DNA from: Aristolochia californica
Lineage: Eukaryota; Streptophyta; Magnoliopsida; Piperales; Aristolochiaceae
Length of the DNA: 64,000 nucleotides
Assembly: GCA_029961685.1 (NCBI GenBank)
Contig: JARWKL010000012.1
Coordinates: forward strand, 18,027,227-18,091,226
Direction of reading: 5' to 3'
Positions within the stretch are counted from its first letter, which is position 1, and each line of letters begins with the position of its first letter. This document shows positions 35,001 through 38,000 of this stretch, one piece after another. Position numbers and translations under genes: made by a program. The notes below the pieces were generated by a model, which worked only from the letters and a program-made list of their open reading frames with translations, was not told the origin of the DNA and made no database searches.

Positions 35001-38000
35001 AAACCAATAGCCATGGGAGGCCTTGGGATCCAGGATACAGCAACTACTAACTCAGCCTTGTTACTTAAGTGGATCTGGAAATTTAACATGCATCCTAATT
35101 TGATCTGGCGAACTATTGTTGCTGCTAAAGCAAACAAAATTACTGGTTGGTGGACCGAAAATGGAAGATATAATAAGTTATCCCCTATGTGGAAAAGAGA
35201 TTGTAAAAATGTTACCTGAATTCAAAAAAAAAAGTCAAATGCTACACCGGAATGGGATGTCTGACAAAATTTTGGTTAGATTGGTGGGTGGGGCCGAGCT
35301 GCATCAATATCAGCCACGGTCAAACCTTTTCCTTGGCAAGAAATAAGGATGTGACCATATCTGACCAAAGGACAAATTCCGGTGAATGGAACTTAAATCT
35401 CCGAAGAGCGTTGTCGAATGATGAAGCACTAGAAGCTTCCAACCTCATCACCTGTCTATCCTCGGCACGGCTCAGAAATGTACCCGATTCACTCATCTGG
35501 ACTTCATGCAGACAAGGTACCTTTTTCTACTGCCTCAGCTTACAACTTTTTACTTTCCTCCCACCCCCCTCACACCTACCAACCCGCAGCCATTGTGTGG
35601 TCCTTACTTGCACCTCCTTGAGCAAAGTTCTTTATCTGGAGCGCACGTCGAAACAAAATCCTCACATATGATTCCTTAATCCGTCAAGGAACCCCTGTTC
35701 AGGACCCCCTATGCCCCTTCTGCCAAACCAGTCCCGAAACTGCCACCCACATCTTGTTACACTGCAACTATGCCCATACTGTCTGGACCAGCCTACTCAA
35801 CAAAATCGGTCTACAATATTGCCCTTCTCAAAATCTTTCATCCACAATCCTCACTATTACTAATGCTCAGCTCCCAAAATTCAGAAAATTACTTACCTCT
35901 TGCTGTGTTGGTCATATCATTTGGGCCTTATGGAAGGAAAGAAATAACCGAAAATTCAAAATAAAATCTCTTCCTGGTAACATTATGATTGAAAAAACTG
36001 TGGGTCAAGTTTTCATGTGGATACTCATTGTAAAGAATTTCGAAATTTAAAAGGCTCCAACTGACGAGGAAACTGGTGGCTAATAGCTAACATGTCATAC
36101 CCATCCCGCCCCCCGGCTATGGAAACTTGGTCCCCTCCTCCGATGGGACACTTCAAATTAAATTTTGAAGGAAGACATTTGGATTCCCAGACCCTACTTG
36201 GTATGGGGGAGTTATCCATGACGAAAATGGAAATCTTCTTTTCTCCTTCGCTGGGCCAATTGGACTATCTGACTCAACCACTGTTGAGCTTTCTGGGTCT
36301 CCTTCCACAACAAGGTGTTGGAGAGAGACACCTAGTTTAGCCTGGGCATCCGCTAAATGATTAGCAGATCTAGGAATATAATTCCATTTACAATTTAAAG
36401 TAGAAACTAAATTACATATATCGTAAAACATATCCCAATGCCTCCACGGAGGACGTTCATTATTTGCACACCAATTGATAACAACTTTTGAGTCACCTTC
36501 AATACAGAGGGAAGCTTTTTGGACTGTTTAATGGACTAAAACTTTTCAAGCAATGTCTGGTGGGCCCTCTCTACATCGAAGGCGACTCAAAAATCGTTAT
36601 CAACTGGTGTAAGAAGTCCTCTAAACCTCCATGGCGACACTGGGATCTTTTTTATTATATTTTTAATTTAATTTCTCAATTGCAATGTAATTGGAAATAC
36701 ATTCCTAGATCAGCTAACCATCTAGCGGATACTCAAGCTAAATTAGGCATTTCACTCCAACACCTTGTTGTGGAGGAAGGACCATTTTAGCCAGGTATTG
36801 TACTCTTCACTCTTTAAATAGCATTCACACCTTTTACTCAAAAAAAAAAAAAAAAAAAATGTCCTCCATTGCCAATTCGCTCAAACCATTTGGGCCAATC
36901 TCCTGAATAGAATCGGAATACAATTATGCGTCTCCCACAACTTGCCATCCATGATCCTTTCCATCACCAGCTCCCGGCTCCCGAAGCTTGGAAAGATGCT
37001 CATATCAAGTTCTATGGGCCACATCCCTAGCGCCCTTTGGACAAAATGGAATAACCAGAAATTCCAATTCAAAACTTCTCCTATTGAGGTGTTTATGGAA
37101 AACATTGTTGGTCAAGTCTCTACCTGGCTTCTTGACAAAGGACTTTACCCATCTTAGTAGAACTGATTTCATAGGGAACTAGCATCTAATCACCACAATG
37201 GTGAGGCCACAATGGTGAGGCCCTCCCATCCCCCAATCATGACTATGTGGTCCCCTCTCCCCTCTGGTCACTTCAAGATGAACTGCGCATGATAGTGCTT
37301 TTGGTTTTTGGTTGCCCTGGTCCCGCTGGGTTTGGTGGGGTAATTCATGATGATAACAGCAGCCTCCTCTACTCGTTTGCAGGCCCTCAGGGTATTTCTG
37401 ACTCTACTACCACAGAGCTCAATGGGCTGCTACAGGGCCTCTTGATCTTACGGGACCGTCTCATTGGGCACCTCATTATCGAAGGTGACCCAAAGGTCGT
37501 CATTGATTGGTGCACAAAGAAAATCCGCCCACCCTAGAGGCACTAGGATACTTTATTTTGAAATATGTAATATAACTTCCTATCTAAATTGTATATGGAC
37601 CTGCACCCCAAGATCTACCAATCATTTGGCAGACTATCATGCAAAAAGAGGTTCTTCCCTCCAACACTTTTGTGGAGGATGACCCATCTCTTTAGGTTGT
37701 ATCTCTTCTCTCTTTGAATAAAATTTCACACACTTCCCTCAAAAAAAAAAAAAAAAAATTCCCTAAATGTGGAGCCAATGTCCAAAAGAATTCCTGGAGA
37801 GAAGGTTCCAAATATCAGATACTGGATAGAAAGGAATCATGGTTGGGCAATAATTTGGTGGCTGCAAATTTGTTGCTTATTGAACGAAACTCGATTAGCA
37901 ATTCATAAGGCAGTAAGAGCAGAGTGGTTGATAATTCAAACTGAGCTGATTGGAGAACCAAAGAAAGATCTCTTTCTCATCGCAACAAGAGTTCTTATTA

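Larger units (their letters stand above)
30919..36860 (+). mobile_element. Best-preserved full-length LINE (L1-like), about 5.9 kb
   Basis: Order: 5' UTR and ORF1 (about 30919-32510, basic C-terminus SRKKQKGKAK), a (CCCCA)n and C24 run (32649-32693), endonuclease (AALVECKPNIVVLVETKLQS; GDFNAILF at about 33086; SGKKITWSNGQTSPILSKLD), RT (KDKAPGPDGLNGEF 33805; DFRPISF; CQSAFIRGRNIVDSTMAVHE 34095; LDFEKAF; ASRGIRQGDPLSPFLFNL 34365; YVDDT intact at 34515-34529), thumb, zinc-knuckle-like (35640-36050), RNase H with an inverted insert (36150-36785), poly-A 36840-36860. ORF2 has only a few stops (about 33684, 34290, 34908) before a frameshift at an A-run near 35224. It is dead but fairly young. Confidence 0.88.
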
